Shown piece by piece: positions 1 through 8,168 of a stretch of DNA of 64,000 bases (within the stretch, counting starts at the first letter, position 1; the number at the start of each line of letters is the position of its first letter). Where the stretch lies: positions 93,720-157,719 of the forward strand of contig JAEZKU010000036.1 of the NCBI GenBank assembly GCA_023436065.1. Direction: 5' to 3'. This stretch comes from Bacillota bacterium (GTDB lineage Bacteria > Bacillota > Clostridia > Lachnospirales > Lachnospiraceae). Under the pieces are notes generated by a model that had not been told where the DNA came from, ran no database searches, and saw only the letters and a program-made list of their open reading frames with translations. The position numbers and the translations under genes were made by a program.

Positions 1-46
1 TTCTACTACTCTAAAGTAAAATAGAAAAGCCTTTCCTTAAATATTT

Positions 47-298
47 TTAATTACTAATCACAAACTCCAGATCGTTATCAAGGAATCTGACAGATATGCC
101 TTTGTTCATAAAATACTGTGTGACCTTCTGCTTCATCTCCTCATATCTTCCTTCACAGGCACAACTGCTGAGCACTTCCATCGTAAAGCTCTGACTCCCG
201 CAGGCATCATGCAGATGCAGTTTAAAACGCAGGTTATTCTCCTCGAGCAAATGATTGAGTTCAATGACCTCATTATAAGTAACAATTGTTCTTGCCAT
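47..298 (-). CDS. Small cysteine-containing protein, RDAC-like family
   Basis: An 83-residue cytosolic protein with no signal peptide or membrane segment. It carries an HDACG motif (residues 30-34) and a CAC pair (C46, C48) in a short alpha/beta-like fold. The pattern resembles small clostridial proteins annotated as the RDAC family, whose function is unknown. It ends close to the window edge and is read alone, with the VOC-family gene upstream on the same strand. The three cysteines could bind metal or form a disulfide, but nothing here shows that. The family name is from memory and should be treated as tentative. Confidence 0.6.
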   Translation of the reverse strand: MARTIVTYNEVIELNHLLEENNLRFKLHLHDACGSQSFTMEVLSSCACEGRYEEMKQKVTQYFMNKGISVRFLDNDLEFVISN

Positions 299-403
299 AA
301 TCAGTATTCTCCTTCTTATCTCCCATACAAAACAAGCTGTCTTATTCCTACTTCTGTATAAGAGCTGTCAATATCCTTATGAATTCTTGCACATATATTC
401 GAT

Positions 404-751
404 TTATACAAGCAGGCTGCGAAAATAGATATGATTACCGTCCGGATCTGTAACATGCATATTTCTTGCTCCCCAGGGTCTTGTTGTTGGTGGCTCTATT
501 ACCGTTACCCCCAAGGTTTTTAACCGTTCATACTCCTTGTCCACATCATCGACGGTAAAAGCCAGACATATATTCTGATTCCGGTTATTTTTAACCGTCC
601 CGTCATTATAGACCGTGATAGCTACTCCCTCCCCAATTACTGTCTGATGAACCTCATTCTGATCATTCTGTTCCTGCCCAAAGATCTTTTTATAAAAGCC
701 GGCAAGCGTCAACACATCGTTGGAACAAAGACATACTTCACCCAAAAACAT
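404..751 (-). CDS. VOC/glyoxalase-fold protein
   Basis: A 115-residue single-domain protein of the vicinal oxygen chelate (glyoxalase/bleomycin-resistance) superfamily. The N-terminal part matches a betaalphabetabetabeta module (VCLCSNDVLTLAGFYKKIFG), and the C-terminal DPDGNHIYFR segment is the usual closing motif. Such proteins work as dimers with a metal site at the interface. Members include glyoxalases, dioxygenases and drug-binding proteins, so the substrate cannot be inferred. The start is supported by a GGGAGG ribosome binding site directly upstream. No linked pathway gene is visible. Confidence 0.8.
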   Translation of the reverse strand: MFLGEVCLCSNDVLTLAGFYKKIFGQEQNDQNEVHQTVIGEGVAITVYNDGTVKNNRNQNICLAFTVDDVDKEYERLKTLGVTVIEPPTTRPWGARNMHVTDPDGNHIYFRSLLV

Positions 752-815
752 AATTTTTCCTCCCTTTCGTAAATAGCGATTTACTACTCTTTTATAACCT
801 GAAAATCACATCGTA

Positions 816-1658
816 CTAATCGAGAAACATGGCATTCTTCGGAATGGTCTTGAAGGTCTTCTTAAACGCTCTGGAAAAGGTCGAATAATTCCGAAAACCG
901 CTTTGAAAGCAGGCTTCTGTCAGGGAACAGCCGTTTTGCACCAGACTCTTGGCCAGCAGCAGTCGCTTCTCAGTAATATAATTACCGATGGTGTAGCCTG
1001 TCTCCTCCTTGAAAAAGTGCATCAGATAATAGCGGCTTAAGTAAAACCTCGAGGACAGAATTTCTATGGTAAGCTCTTCCGACAAATGAGAATTGATATA
1101 ATCGATAATCTGAAGCAGCTTCGTATTATCCTTCGCTGAGTCAAGATAATTGATATGGTTGGAAATCGCAGTCCTGTTCAGCTGAATCATGAATTCCAAG
1201 AATAAAATCCTCTGATACAGCTCCTGGGCAAAGGCATGATCCGCGAAGGAATGCTCCAGCTCCTGACATACCTGATACAGCTTGCTTTTCTCCATGGAAT
1301 GTATACGCAGCACATTGGAATGTGCCTCCTTGGCCCTGTTGAAGCAGTAGCTTAGATCATATTCTTTTTCCTTAAAGGTATTTAAAAACTGCGGTGACAC
1401 ATAAATGATGATTCTTTCATATGTTGAATTATCCAGAACTGAAGGCCTGTGAATCTCACCGGCATTGACAAGTACGATATCATATGGCTGAAGTTCATAG
1501 TTCTTTCCTTCAATGGTATAATTGATGTTCCCGCTGATAAAAATGATGATCTTATTAAAATCATGGTAGTGGAATCCGAATTCCTTTCGCTGTCTGTCAA
1601 TCAGATGAAACATCCTAAAGTCATCGTCTAAGTACCCTGCCTTTTCAAAATTAATCAT
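816..1658 (-). CDS. AraC-family transcriptional regulator
   Basis: A 280-residue regulator. The N-terminal half is a cupin-type sensing domain (HYHDFNKIIIFISG, then EGKNYELQPYDIVLVNAGEIHRP). The C-terminal 100 residues hold the double helix-turn-helix of AraC proteins, with FYLSRYYLMHFFKEETG and the signature ACFQSGFRNYSTFSRAFKK. It is transcribed divergently from the dapA-like gene at 1809, with a 150-bp shared intergenic region. It may therefore control that gene or itself. The inducer is unknown; cupin-AraC proteins often sense sugars or small acids. Confidence 0.9.
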   Translation of the reverse strand: MINFEKAGYLDDDFRMFHLIDRQRKEFGFHYHDFNKIIIFISGNINYTIEGKNYELQPYDIVLVNAGEIHRPSVLDNSTYERIIIYVSPQFLNTFKEKEYDLSYCFNRAKEAHSNVLRIHSMEKSKLYQVCQELEHSFADHAFAQELYQRILFLEFMIQLNRTAISNHINYLDSAKDNTKLLQIIDYINSHLSEELTIEILSSRFYLSRYYLMHFFKEETGYTIGNYITEKRLLLAKSLVQNGCSLTEACFQSGFRNYSTFSRAFKKTFKTIPKNAMFLD

Positions 1659-1808
1659 TGCCCGTTCACATCCTTTCGATTACCGATTATTTACTTACAT
1701 AGCATTATATGCAATATCAAAAGCATTATCAAGCTATTTTTTTAAAATAATGTTTTGTAAAATAGAATCAGAAAGATATGCAGGTATTGATTATGAGGAG
1801 GTTTTCTA

Positions 1809-2696
1809 ATGCAGCTAACAGGTGTCTGGTTACCGATTATTACGCCATTTAAGAATAATAAAATAGATTACAAATCCTATAAAAGGCTGATCGAGCATTA
1901 CTCTGACAAAGGTATTTCCGGTTTCATTCCGTTAGGTACTACCGGTGAGGTTCCTACCTTAAGTGATTATGAATTTGAGGAAATGATTGAAAAAACCATG
2001 GAGTTTAATAAAAGCCGTCTGCCGGTCTATGTAGGCATCGGTGGTAATTATACTGCTCAGGTAATCAAGAAGGTTAAGATTGCGGAATATTATGATATTC
2101 AGGGTATTCTGTCCGTATGTCCCTATTATAACAAGCCGAACCAGGAGGGTATCTACAGCCATTTCAAGGCAATCGCCGAGGAAACTCCTCTTGATATCGT
2201 CATCTATAACATTCCCTATAGAACCGGTGTCAATGTTGAGAATGAGACCATCTACCGCATGGCGGAGCTGAAGAATATTGTCGGTGTCAAGGACTGCTGC
2301 GGAGATATCAAGCAGAGCATGGCACTGATGATGAATCCTCCGAAGGATTTCTCCATTCTGACCGGCGAGGATATTCTGTTCTACCTCTCCCTCACCTTAG
2401 GTGCCCAGGGAGGAATTATGGCTTCTGCTCATCTTCATACAGAGCAGTTCGTCGATGTGTATCACAAGGTGAAAGCGAACGATGCACAGGGAGCCCTTGA
2501 AGCATGGAAACAGCTTCATGATATCATTCCACTGTTATTCAAAGAGCCTAACCCGGCACCTATTAAGTATTATCTTCATAAAATCGGCATGATCGAATCC
2601 GAAGAGGTAAGACTTCCGTTAACAACAATCTCTGCCGGACTCAGAGAACAGATAGATCACTGTATTCTTGGACTCTCCCAGGAGAAAGCCAGTTAA
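1809..2696 (+). CDS. dapA: 4-hydroxy-tetrahydrodipicolinate synthase (DapA family)
   Basis: A 295-residue class I aldolase of the DapA/NAL superfamily. DapA condenses pyruvate with aspartate semialdehyde, the first lysine/diaminopimelate-specific step. The pyruvate-binding motif GTTGE is present near residue 44, the tyrosine motif YNIPYRTG near 137, and the Schiff-base lysine sits in GVKDCCGD near 161. The start follows a strong GAGGAGG site. It is a lone gene ending in a strong terminator, next to an AraC regulator and away from other dap genes. A paralog acting on another 2-oxo acid is therefore possible, although the motifs fit dihydrodipicolinate synthase well. Confidence 0.85.
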   Translation: MQLTGVWLPIITPFKNNKIDYKSYKRLIEHYSDKGISGFIPLGTTGEVPTLSDYEFEEMIEKTMEFNKSRLPVYVGIGGNYTAQVIKKVKIAEYYDIQGILSVCPYYNKPNQEGIYSHFKAIAEETPLDIVIYNIPYRTGVNVENETIYRMAELKNIVGVKDCCGDIKQSMALMMNPPKDFSILTGEDILFYLSLTLGAQGGIMASAHLHTEQFVDVYHKVKANDAQGALEAWKQLHDIIPLLFKEPNPAPIKYYLHKIGMIESEEVRLPLTTISAGLREQIDHCILGLSQEKAS

Positions 2697-2736
2697 GACC
2701 TATTGTAAAATAGCCTGGAATAGATTTAAGCTAAAT

Positions 2737-2784
2737 AAAAGACACCCTACTGATTGCTGCACATCAATCAGTAGGGTGTCTTTT
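2737..2784 (+). terminator. Intrinsic terminator after dapA
   Basis: A perfect 20-bp inverted repeat (AAAAGACACCCTACTGATTG and its complement) encloses an 8-nt loop and is followed by TTTT. It lies between two convergent genes. It can serve dapA on the plus strand and the HEAT-like gene on the minus strand. Confidence 0.9.
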
Positions 2785-2800
2785 ATTCGTTCCGGTGATT

Positions 2801-3436
2801 TTATTGCAATGATAAAGAAGTCTTCAGCTGTTTGACCAGCTTATCCACCCTCTTATTTTGTGCCTCCGTCAGGTGGCTTCTTCTGCTTGCTAATACCTCG
2901 AAAAATTCAGCGGCATTGTCCCGATTTACGCAGACTGCTGCTCTCTCGGCATGCTGACCGACTTCTTTCGGCCTGCAGGTTCTCAAGTGTTGCAGAAGGA
3001 TTGCCAGCATCTCTTTTTCATACTGCTGATCAGCTTTTGCCAGCCTTGCAAATACACTGATGCTATAGTCCCTTGTTATGACACTTCCTTTTTCATAAGC
3101 ATCGATCACAATGCTTCTGTTCTCGAATATTTCCTTCGGTCTTAATAAGGCTAATTGTGCGATAGCTGTCATACCTCCCCAGACAAGCCTGTTATTACGC
3201 GATTTTAGCAGCTGAATAAATTCCATTACATAATCTGCGATTAATTCCGGTTTTCTTTCACCTATCTCATACAGAACCTTAATACAATCATTTGCCAGCA
3301 GCTCTGTTTTATCAGATAAGCCCTGAACAATTTCCTTAACCCCGTCCATATTATTGGTGTCACACAATTCCAGCGCCAAGGCAATATTAGGTTCTTCATC
3401 ATTTCTACCAAGATAATATGCTGTTTTTTCGATCAT
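2801..3436 (-). CDS. HEAT-repeat-like protein, function unknown
   Basis: A 211-residue, almost wholly alpha-helical protein without membrane segments or cysteine clusters. Its paired helices (for example LSDKTELLANDCIKVLYEIG and LVWGGMTAIAQLALLRPKEI) resemble HEAT/ARM repeats, which usually mediate protein binding. No catalytic motif is visible. The start is supported by an AGGGGAGG-type site. It is followed on the same strand, in the upstream direction, by a HAD phosphatase gene 30 bp away, so the two may be co-transcribed. No specific function can be assigned. Confidence 0.7.
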   Translation of the reverse strand: MIEKTAYYLGRNDEEPNIALALELCDTNNMDGVKEIVQGLSDKTELLANDCIKVLYEIGERKPELIADYVMEFIQLLKSRNNRLVWGGMTAIAQLALLRPKEIFENRSIVIDAYEKGSVITRDYSISVFARLAKADQQYEKEMLAILLQHLRTCRPKEVGQHAERAAVCVNRDNAAEFFEVLASRRSHLTEAQNKRVDKLVKQLKTSLSLQ

Positions 3437-3466
3437 ATAACCCCTCCCCTATTCATAGCTATATTA

Positions 3467-4075
3467 TTATATTTTAACTCCAAGCATTCTTAAATCGGCT
3501 AGTGCCTGTTCATGGTTCTTCACCTGGATTGTATGTAAGCCAAAGGCCTTGGCTGCTTCCAGATTCTCCTTAAGGTCATCCAGAAATACGGCCTCCTCCG
3601 GATTGATCGCATATTTCTCAAGCAGTATCCGATAGATTTCCGGTTCGGGCTTGATCTGCTTTACTTCATAGGAGATCACTCCTCCGTCCACATACTGCAT
3701 AAAGCGGTAGGGCTCCTTCTCCCTGTGAAAATGCATCCTGCTGTAATTGGAGAGCAGATATACCCGGTATCCATTCTCCTTCAACTTCCTGACAAAATCT
3801 GCGGAGTAGTCATACTCCACCACCAACTGTTCATAATCATCAAAAAACAGTTTTAGGATTTCCTGCTTAAGCTCCGGTTCAACCGCAATACAGGCATCAA
3901 TCAGCTCCTGCTCGTCCTCTACCCCTCGATCCCATTCCTTCCAGCGGTTGCTTAAGACAGTGGCTTTACCGATCCTTCTCTTGATTTCCTCCTCATAGCC
4001 GCAATCTTCAAGGTAATCTTCCCAGCGAAAGCGCGCAAGGACGTTTCCGATGTCCAATACAATCGTATTTATCAT
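3467..4075 (-). CDS. HAD-superfamily hydrolase, YihX-like
   Basis: A 202-residue HAD phosphatase. Motif I is DIGNVL near residue 8, where the nucleophilic Asp is kept and the second position is Gly, as in the YihX/HAD-IA variant-3 group. Motif II is LLSNYS, motif III is the lysine in KQIKPEPEIY, and motif IV is FLDDLKENL. A helical cap lies between residues 15 and 85. YihX of E. coli hydrolyses alpha-glucose-1-phosphate, but substrate range in this group is wide, so no single substrate is claimed. It is likely cytosolic and read with the HEAT-like gene downstream. Confidence 0.87.
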   Translation of the reverse strand: MINTIVLDIGNVLARFRWEDYLEDCGYEEEIKRRIGKATVLSNRWKEWDRGVEDEQELIDACIAVEPELKQEILKLFFDDYEQLVVEYDYSADFVRKLKENGYRVYLLSNYSRMHFHREKEPYRFMQYVDGGVISYEVKQIKPEPEIYRILLEKYAINPEEAVFLDDLKENLEAAKAFGLHTIQVKNHEQALADLRMLGVKI

Positions 4076-4144
4076 ATTCTCTCCTTTTTTGCATATGTGA
4101 TTTATGTTTAGTTATGTCGTATGTAATTTTCGCCTAACTACAGC

Positions 4145-4630
4145 CTATTCAGCCTTCTGAAAAGCCACCCTGACTGCACCGTTTAACAGATAGATAATTC
4201 CGCATCTGGTAAATCCGTTTTTGATCAATAAATTTTGCATAATATGATTATCCTCATGCGTATCGATTCTAATATTCCTGCATTGTCTGTAACACCAATC
4301 GATGCAGAAGGAGGCAGTACCCTTCTGATGGCTGTCTGATGCGATTCTGTGAATCACTCCATATGGCTCGTCATTTAGCCAGCTGCCGTTATATATGTTC
4401 AAATACGTCGGATCCGTTCCCCTGATAAAGGAGAATACGGCGACAATCCTTCCTTCCGATATGCATACGTAGCTATCACCATTGTTCATATCCTGTGTAA
4501 TAAGTTCTCTGCACGGATAACCGTCAGTCCATTGATTTAAGTTACCGTTCTGTCTCATATAGAGTCTGGCATGGTCATAAATCTCCATGACTGTATCCAG
4601 GTCAGCAGGCTCAGTCCTTCTGATTTCCAT
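4145..4630 (-). CDS. GNAT-family N-acetyltransferase
   Basis: A 161-residue acetyl-CoA-dependent acetyltransferase. The N-terminal MEIRRTEPADLDTVMEIYDHAR is typical of GNAT domains, and the acetyl-CoA region lies at HRIASDSHQKGTASFCIDWC. The last part ends with NLLIKNGFTRCGIIYL. A longer reading frame starts ten codons upstream, but the methionine chosen here has a GGAG site eight bases before it. The acceptor substrate is unknown. The gene stands alone between a HAD phosphatase and the ArsA operon. Confidence 0.82.
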   Translation of the reverse strand: MEIRRTEPADLDTVMEIYDHARLYMRQNGNLNQWTDGYPCRELITQDMNNGDSYVCISEGRIVAVFSFIRGTDPTYLNIYNGSWLNDEPYGVIHRIASDSHQKGTASFCIDWCYRQCRNIRIDTHEDNHIMQNLLIKNGFTRCGIIYLLNGAVRVAFQKAE

Positions 4631-4709
4631 AATATCATCTCCGTTTTGCGTGCATTTCATCAGGTTACAAGTAGCAATATAACATATCCTAATAATTTAC
4701 ACAATAATA

Positions 4710-4744
4710 ACAGCATAAAACCTAAGCTACAGGCTTTATGCTGT
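4710..4744 (-). terminator. Intrinsic terminator of the ArsA operon
   Basis: The inverted repeat ACAGCATAAA...TTTATGCTGT forms a stem of about 13 bp with one bulge. On the minus strand it is followed by TTATTATTG. It lies just past the stop codon of the last ArsA-type gene. Confidence 0.65.
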
Positions 4745-4772
4745 CATGATCCCCACAGAGCATTATTACTGC

Positions 4773-5936
4773 TTATGAATTAAACTCAAGCTTTAAGACC
4801 CCGTCTTCATACTTTGCACCACTGATTTCTTTATTCTTAAGCTTATTTGGCAGTATGAATTTCCTTCTCTCATTCTTAATCACCAGAAGCAGTTCATCTC
4901 CCTTCTGGGTCAGCTCCATATCCTTAAGCTCAAAGAAGGGCAGGACAATTGCAAAGATTTCCTGATCTCCGATCCTCTCTGTAGAAAAGACCGTATTGCT
5001 AAACAAGACCTCCTCCGGTTTTCTTTCCCCATATAGCTTCTCTGAAACTTGCATCAGACGTTCAACTGTCCTAAGCTCATGTCGCAGCAGCTCGAGATAG
5101 AAGATCGGTACACCTGCAAAGCTTTCCCTGATATCCTCCAGCGCTGCCTCCTGATTTTTAATCCAGGGTGCAAAATACCCGGATAAGGACTCCTTGGGAT
5201 AAACCTTATTGACGATGATAGCATCGACATTATAGTTAAAAAGATGCAGATAAGAAAAATTACGCTTTGCTTCCTTGATCACGATTTTCTCCGGTGTCGT
5301 AACAATACGGATGCTGACAATCTCTTTATTCCACATCAGCTCACGAAGTCCGTTCATTTTATCCACAAGTTTCTCGATTTCATCAAATATGGTGTCCTTC
5401 GGCATGGGCACCTTCAGAAGCTTGGATACTGCAGGCCCTGCAACCTTCATCGCTTTTCTTTTCAATGGAAGCATCTTGCTGATCATTTCACCGAACATCT
5501 CCGGAAACTTTAGCAGTGAAAGGGTCTCTCCGGTCGGAGCACAGTCAACAATCAATACATCGTATTGCCCTTCTTCATAAATATCCTTGATCTTAAACAA
5601 TGCCGTCAGCTCTTCAAAGCCGGGAAATACCAGAAGCTCCTCCGCTTCCAGGCTTTCACCGTTCTTTGAGACCATCAGCTGCTTTAAATAATCCTTCAGT
5701 GTACCCCAAGCCCTCTCACATTCCGTTATCGCATCCACTTCCATTGCAAACAGATTCTTAGCAACCTCGATGGGGTCAGCCTTACATTTGCAATCCAGTG
5801 CGTCTCCCAGACTGTGGGCCTGATCGGTACTGATTACAAGCACTTTCTTTCCTTCTGCTGCCAGGCTGCAGGCGGTTGCTGCCGCTACACAGGTCTTTCC
5901 GACTCCGCCTTTTCCCGTATATAATATAATTCTCAT
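4773..5936 (-). CDS. ArsA/Get3-type ATPase, second copy
   Basis: A 387-residue single-domain ATPase of the ArsA/Get3 family (SIMIBI class). The deviant Walker A motif GKGGVGKT is at residues 8-15 and the switch segment reads DCAPTGETLSLLKFPE. The last 70 residues (from about ERIGDQEIFAIVLPFFEL) look like the HSP20-like C-terminal domain found on many bacterial ArsA proteins. The cysteine arrangement of arsenite-pump ArsA is not evident, and no arsB or arsR lies nearby, so arsenite transport is not supported. It is the last gene of a MarR-led operon with a paralog. The two may form a heterodimer. The client is unknown. Confidence 0.85.
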   Translation of the reverse strand: MRIILYTGKGGVGKTCVAAATACSLAAEGKKVLVISTDQAHSLGDALDCKCKADPIEVAKNLFAMEVDAITECERAWGTLKDYLKQLMVSKNGESLEAEELLVFPGFEELTALFKIKDIYEEGQYDVLIVDCAPTGETLSLLKFPEMFGEMISKMLPLKRKAMKVAGPAVSKLLKVPMPKDTIFDEIEKLVDKMNGLRELMWNKEIVSIRIVTTPEKIVIKEAKRNFSYLHLFNYNVDAIIVNKVYPKESLSGYFAPWIKNQEAALEDIRESFAGVPIFYLELLRHELRTVERLMQVSEKLYGERKPEEVLFSNTVFSTERIGDQEIFAIVLPFFELKDMELTQKGDELLLVIKNERRKFILPNKLKNKEISGAKYEDGVLKLEFNS

Positions 5937-5951
5937 AATTCCTCCCTCCCT

Positions 5952-6179
5952 TTATTCGATCGTAATCTTATTGACTCTGGACTTCGCTCCATTTTCGGAC
6001 TCCTGCTTTTCGTCCCCGGTCCCTTGATAAGTTGCTTTAAAATACTCCATAGCAACCTCCAGCAATTCTTCTCCAATTTTATTAACCCTTTTTGCCATAC
6101 ATTCCGGCATAACTTCCTTTAATGCCTCATATTCTAAATGCTTCGCCTGAAGCATCTTAACCATAAATTGCTTATTCAT
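5952..6179 (-). CDS. Small helical protein between two ArsA-type genes
   Basis: A 75-residue charged protein. The first 50 residues are predicted helical (MVKMLQAKHLEYEALKEVMPECMAKRVNKIGEELLEVA) and the tail is polar. It overlaps the end of the upstream ArsA-type gene by 8 bp, which suggests translational coupling. It sits 15 bp before the next ATPase gene. I do not recognise the family. Its position suggests an adaptor or regulator of the ATPase pair, but this is inference only. Confidence 0.65.
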   Translation of the reverse strand: MNKQFMVKMLQAKHLEYEALKEVMPECMAKRVNKIGEELLEVAMEYFKATYQGTGDEKQESENGAKSRVNKITIE

Positions 6180-7362
6180 GCACCGTACCTCCTTCTATAG
6201 GTAAAAACTGAATATTCAGATATTGATCCACTATTTTGGCTCCGCTCACCTGATATTTGCGTAATACACTCGGCAGCGGAATACTTCTCTTAAAGCTCCC
6301 GATGCGTACCACCACATCCGAACCCGTCTCATGAAGAAGGATTTCCTCCTTCACCGCACCGGGCAGAAATACTTTAAGTAAATATCCTTCCTTTGTCTTT
6401 TCATATTCCTCATTTCGCAGACTTGTAAGGACCTCAAGAAGATTATCCTGAGTAAGTGAGTCCTTAATCAGCCTGTCAAGGGATTTCATTCCGGTAATCT
6501 CTATGTCATACCATTTGATCCGGCAGATCGGCAAGACTCCGAAAATCTGCTCGAGCTCATGGATATAATTCGCCTGCAGCTTCTGCCATTCATCAAAGAA
6601 CCCAAGCTCTAAGTCCATGGGCAGGATACGGTTAATGAAAATTCCGTCCACGTTGAAATTGAAGAGATTCAGGTACATATAGCTTCTCTTTGTCTCCTCT
6701 ACCACCATCTTCTCCGGTATCGTCACCAAACGGATACTGGATACATCCCGGTTCTTTAAAAGCTCCTGAAGCTCGACCAGCTTTAGATAGAGCTTTTCAA
6801 TATCATTCATTGCCTTCCCGTCCGGTAGCTCTACTTTAAACAGCTTCTGCGAAACCGGATGCAGCACGCGCATTGCAACCTTTCCAATCGGGAACAGCTT
6901 CTCCATATACCAGGAGAACAGCTCCGGAAATTTTAGCAGTGAGAGTGTCTCACCGGTCGGGGCACAGTCCACGATAATAACCTCGAATTCGTGGCTCTCA
7001 TATATCTGCTGAATTCTAAGGAGTGAGAATAATTCCTCAAGTCCCGGCAGCATAGAGAGATCCCCGGGTTCCTCTTTCTGTTCCTCTCCGAATTTCATCA
7101 TTCGATTGATGGCTGTCATCAGATGACTGAAGTTGTGCTCCATCTCGTACTCCGGGTCAATCTCCAAACCATACAGCTGCCCGTCAATCCTGGTAATCTC
7201 CCTTCCGATCGGCATCTCGAACAGGTCGCTGAGATTATGCGCCATATCCGCGCTGACAAGTAAGGTCTTCTTCCCCCCGACAGCCGCCTTTCGTGCATGA
7301 GCGGCCGCCACACTGGTCTTACCGACTCCGCCTTTTCCTGTAAAAATAACAATTCGTTCCAT
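6172..7362 (-). CDS. ArsA/Get3-type ATPase, first copy
   Basis: A 396-residue ATPase paralogous to the product of 4773-5936. It has the P-loop GKGGVGKT at residues 8-15, the switch motif DCAPTGETLSLLKFPE and a matching MVVEETKRSYMYLNLFNFNVD segment. The C-terminal region (from about KEGYLLKVFLPGAVKEEI) is an HSP20-like beta domain. Family members bind tail-anchored proteins or metalloids. Neither client is shown here, and the family is often used for other unknown tasks in Clostridia. A GGAAGG site precedes the start. The gene follows the MarR regulator by 114 bp on the same strand. Confidence 0.85.
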   Translation of the reverse strand: MERIVIFTGKGGVGKTSVAAAHARKAAVGGKKTLLVSADMAHNLSDLFEMPIGREITRIDGQLYGLEIDPEYEMEHNFSHLMTAINRMMKFGEEQKEEPGDLSMLPGLEELFSLLRIQQIYESHEFEVIIVDCAPTGETLSLLKFPELFSWYMEKLFPIGKVAMRVLHPVSQKLFKVELPDGKAMNDIEKLYLKLVELQELLKNRDVSSIRLVTIPEKMVVEETKRSYMYLNLFNFNVDGIFINRILPMDLELGFFDEWQKLQANYIHELEQIFGVLPICRIKWYDIEITGMKSLDRLIKDSLTQDNLLEVLTSLRNEEYEKTKEGYLLKVFLPGAVKEEILLHETGSDVVVRIGSFKRSIPLPSVLRKYQVSGAKIVDQYLNIQFLPIEGGTVHE

Positions 7363-7476
7363 CTGATCCTTCCTTTCTACTATCCATCTATTATAAGCTT
7401 TAATATTTCATCATATGAATACTTCATTACTCGAACTATTTTAGTAAGAATAAACAGAACTGAAATAAGTCCTGTT

Positions 7477-7965
7477 TTATTCGATGATAATCCTTCTGAC
7501 TGTCTTCTTTGTCTCCTGTACCTGATTCTTATCTGCCAAATCACGGGAAACGATATCCAGAAATTTGCCAATCATTTTGATCAGTAGCACCTTCTCCTCA
7601 TTCGTTATGGATTCCATAAAAAGCTCGTAATATCGCTCCAGCTCCATCAGCTGATCGGAAAGAAAGCGCTTCCCCTCCTCGCTGATACCGATGGTTACGA
7701 CCCTTTTATCGACCACGTCCCGTTCTCTCCTGATGACACCCCTCTTCTCGAGACGGCTGATGATTCCGGTGGCGGTATTGAGAGGTACTCCGATATACTC
7801 AGCGATCTCCGTCATATTGGCGCTTCCCTTACGATAAACAAAGAACAAAGCAAATACCTCATTCTTAGAATAATCCAGAAAGGTATTATTCCATTGTTCA
7901 GGGAAAAAAAGCAGCTTACATTGATCGATGAATTCGAATATGAATTGTTCCATTGTTTCTTTCAT
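7477..7965 (-). CDS. MarR-family transcriptional regulator
   Basis: A 162-residue winged-helix regulator. The DNA-binding part is MTEIAEYIGVPLNTATGIISRLEKRG followed by the wing RRERDVVDKRVVTIGIS, flanked by dimerisation helices. It is the first gene of a unit with the two ArsA-type ATPases and the 75-residue protein. Its own upstream region carries an inverted repeat TACTTCG-N5-CGAAGTA and a further CGAAGTAT copy. It probably represses itself and the operon. The ligand is unknown. Confidence 0.88.
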   Translation of the reverse strand: MKETMEQFIFEFIDQCKLLFFPEQWNNTFLDYSKNEVFALFFVYRKGSANMTEIAEYIGVPLNTATGIISRLEKRGVIRRERDVVDKRVVTIGISEEGKRFLSDQLMELERYYELFMESITNEEKVLLIKMIGKFLDIVSRDLADKNQVQETKKTVRRIIIE

Positions 7966-7990
7966 GACAGCATCTATCCCAAATAAATTT

Positions 7991-8033
7991 TACTTCGCCC
8001 TTCGAAGTATAATTAATTCTATCACCGAAGTAT
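7991..8033. promoter_or_regulatory. Candidate MarR operator
   Basis: TACTTCG at 7991-7997 and CGAAGTA at 8003-8009 form a perfect 7-bp inverted repeat with a 5-bp gap. CGAAGTAT recurs as a direct copy at 8026-8033, 23 bp from the first. The site lies just upstream of the MarR start and between it and the divergent polysaccharide deacetylase gene. Autoregulation is inferred from position and symmetry. Confidence 0.6.
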
Positions 8034-8168
8034 TTCTTTGTCAATAGGAAAAGTAAAATAATTCTAACATCATTGTACTCTGTATATACTCCTGCTGTCT
8101 GATAGAATTTGCATGTTTATCAAAGTAATACATAAAATGTATGGATAAAGCATCTCTATGAGGACTCT

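Noticed and set aside
4773..7362. Arsenite efflux ATPase
   Set aside because: No arsB, arsR or arsD is nearby, and the metalloid-binding cysteine arrangement is not evident.
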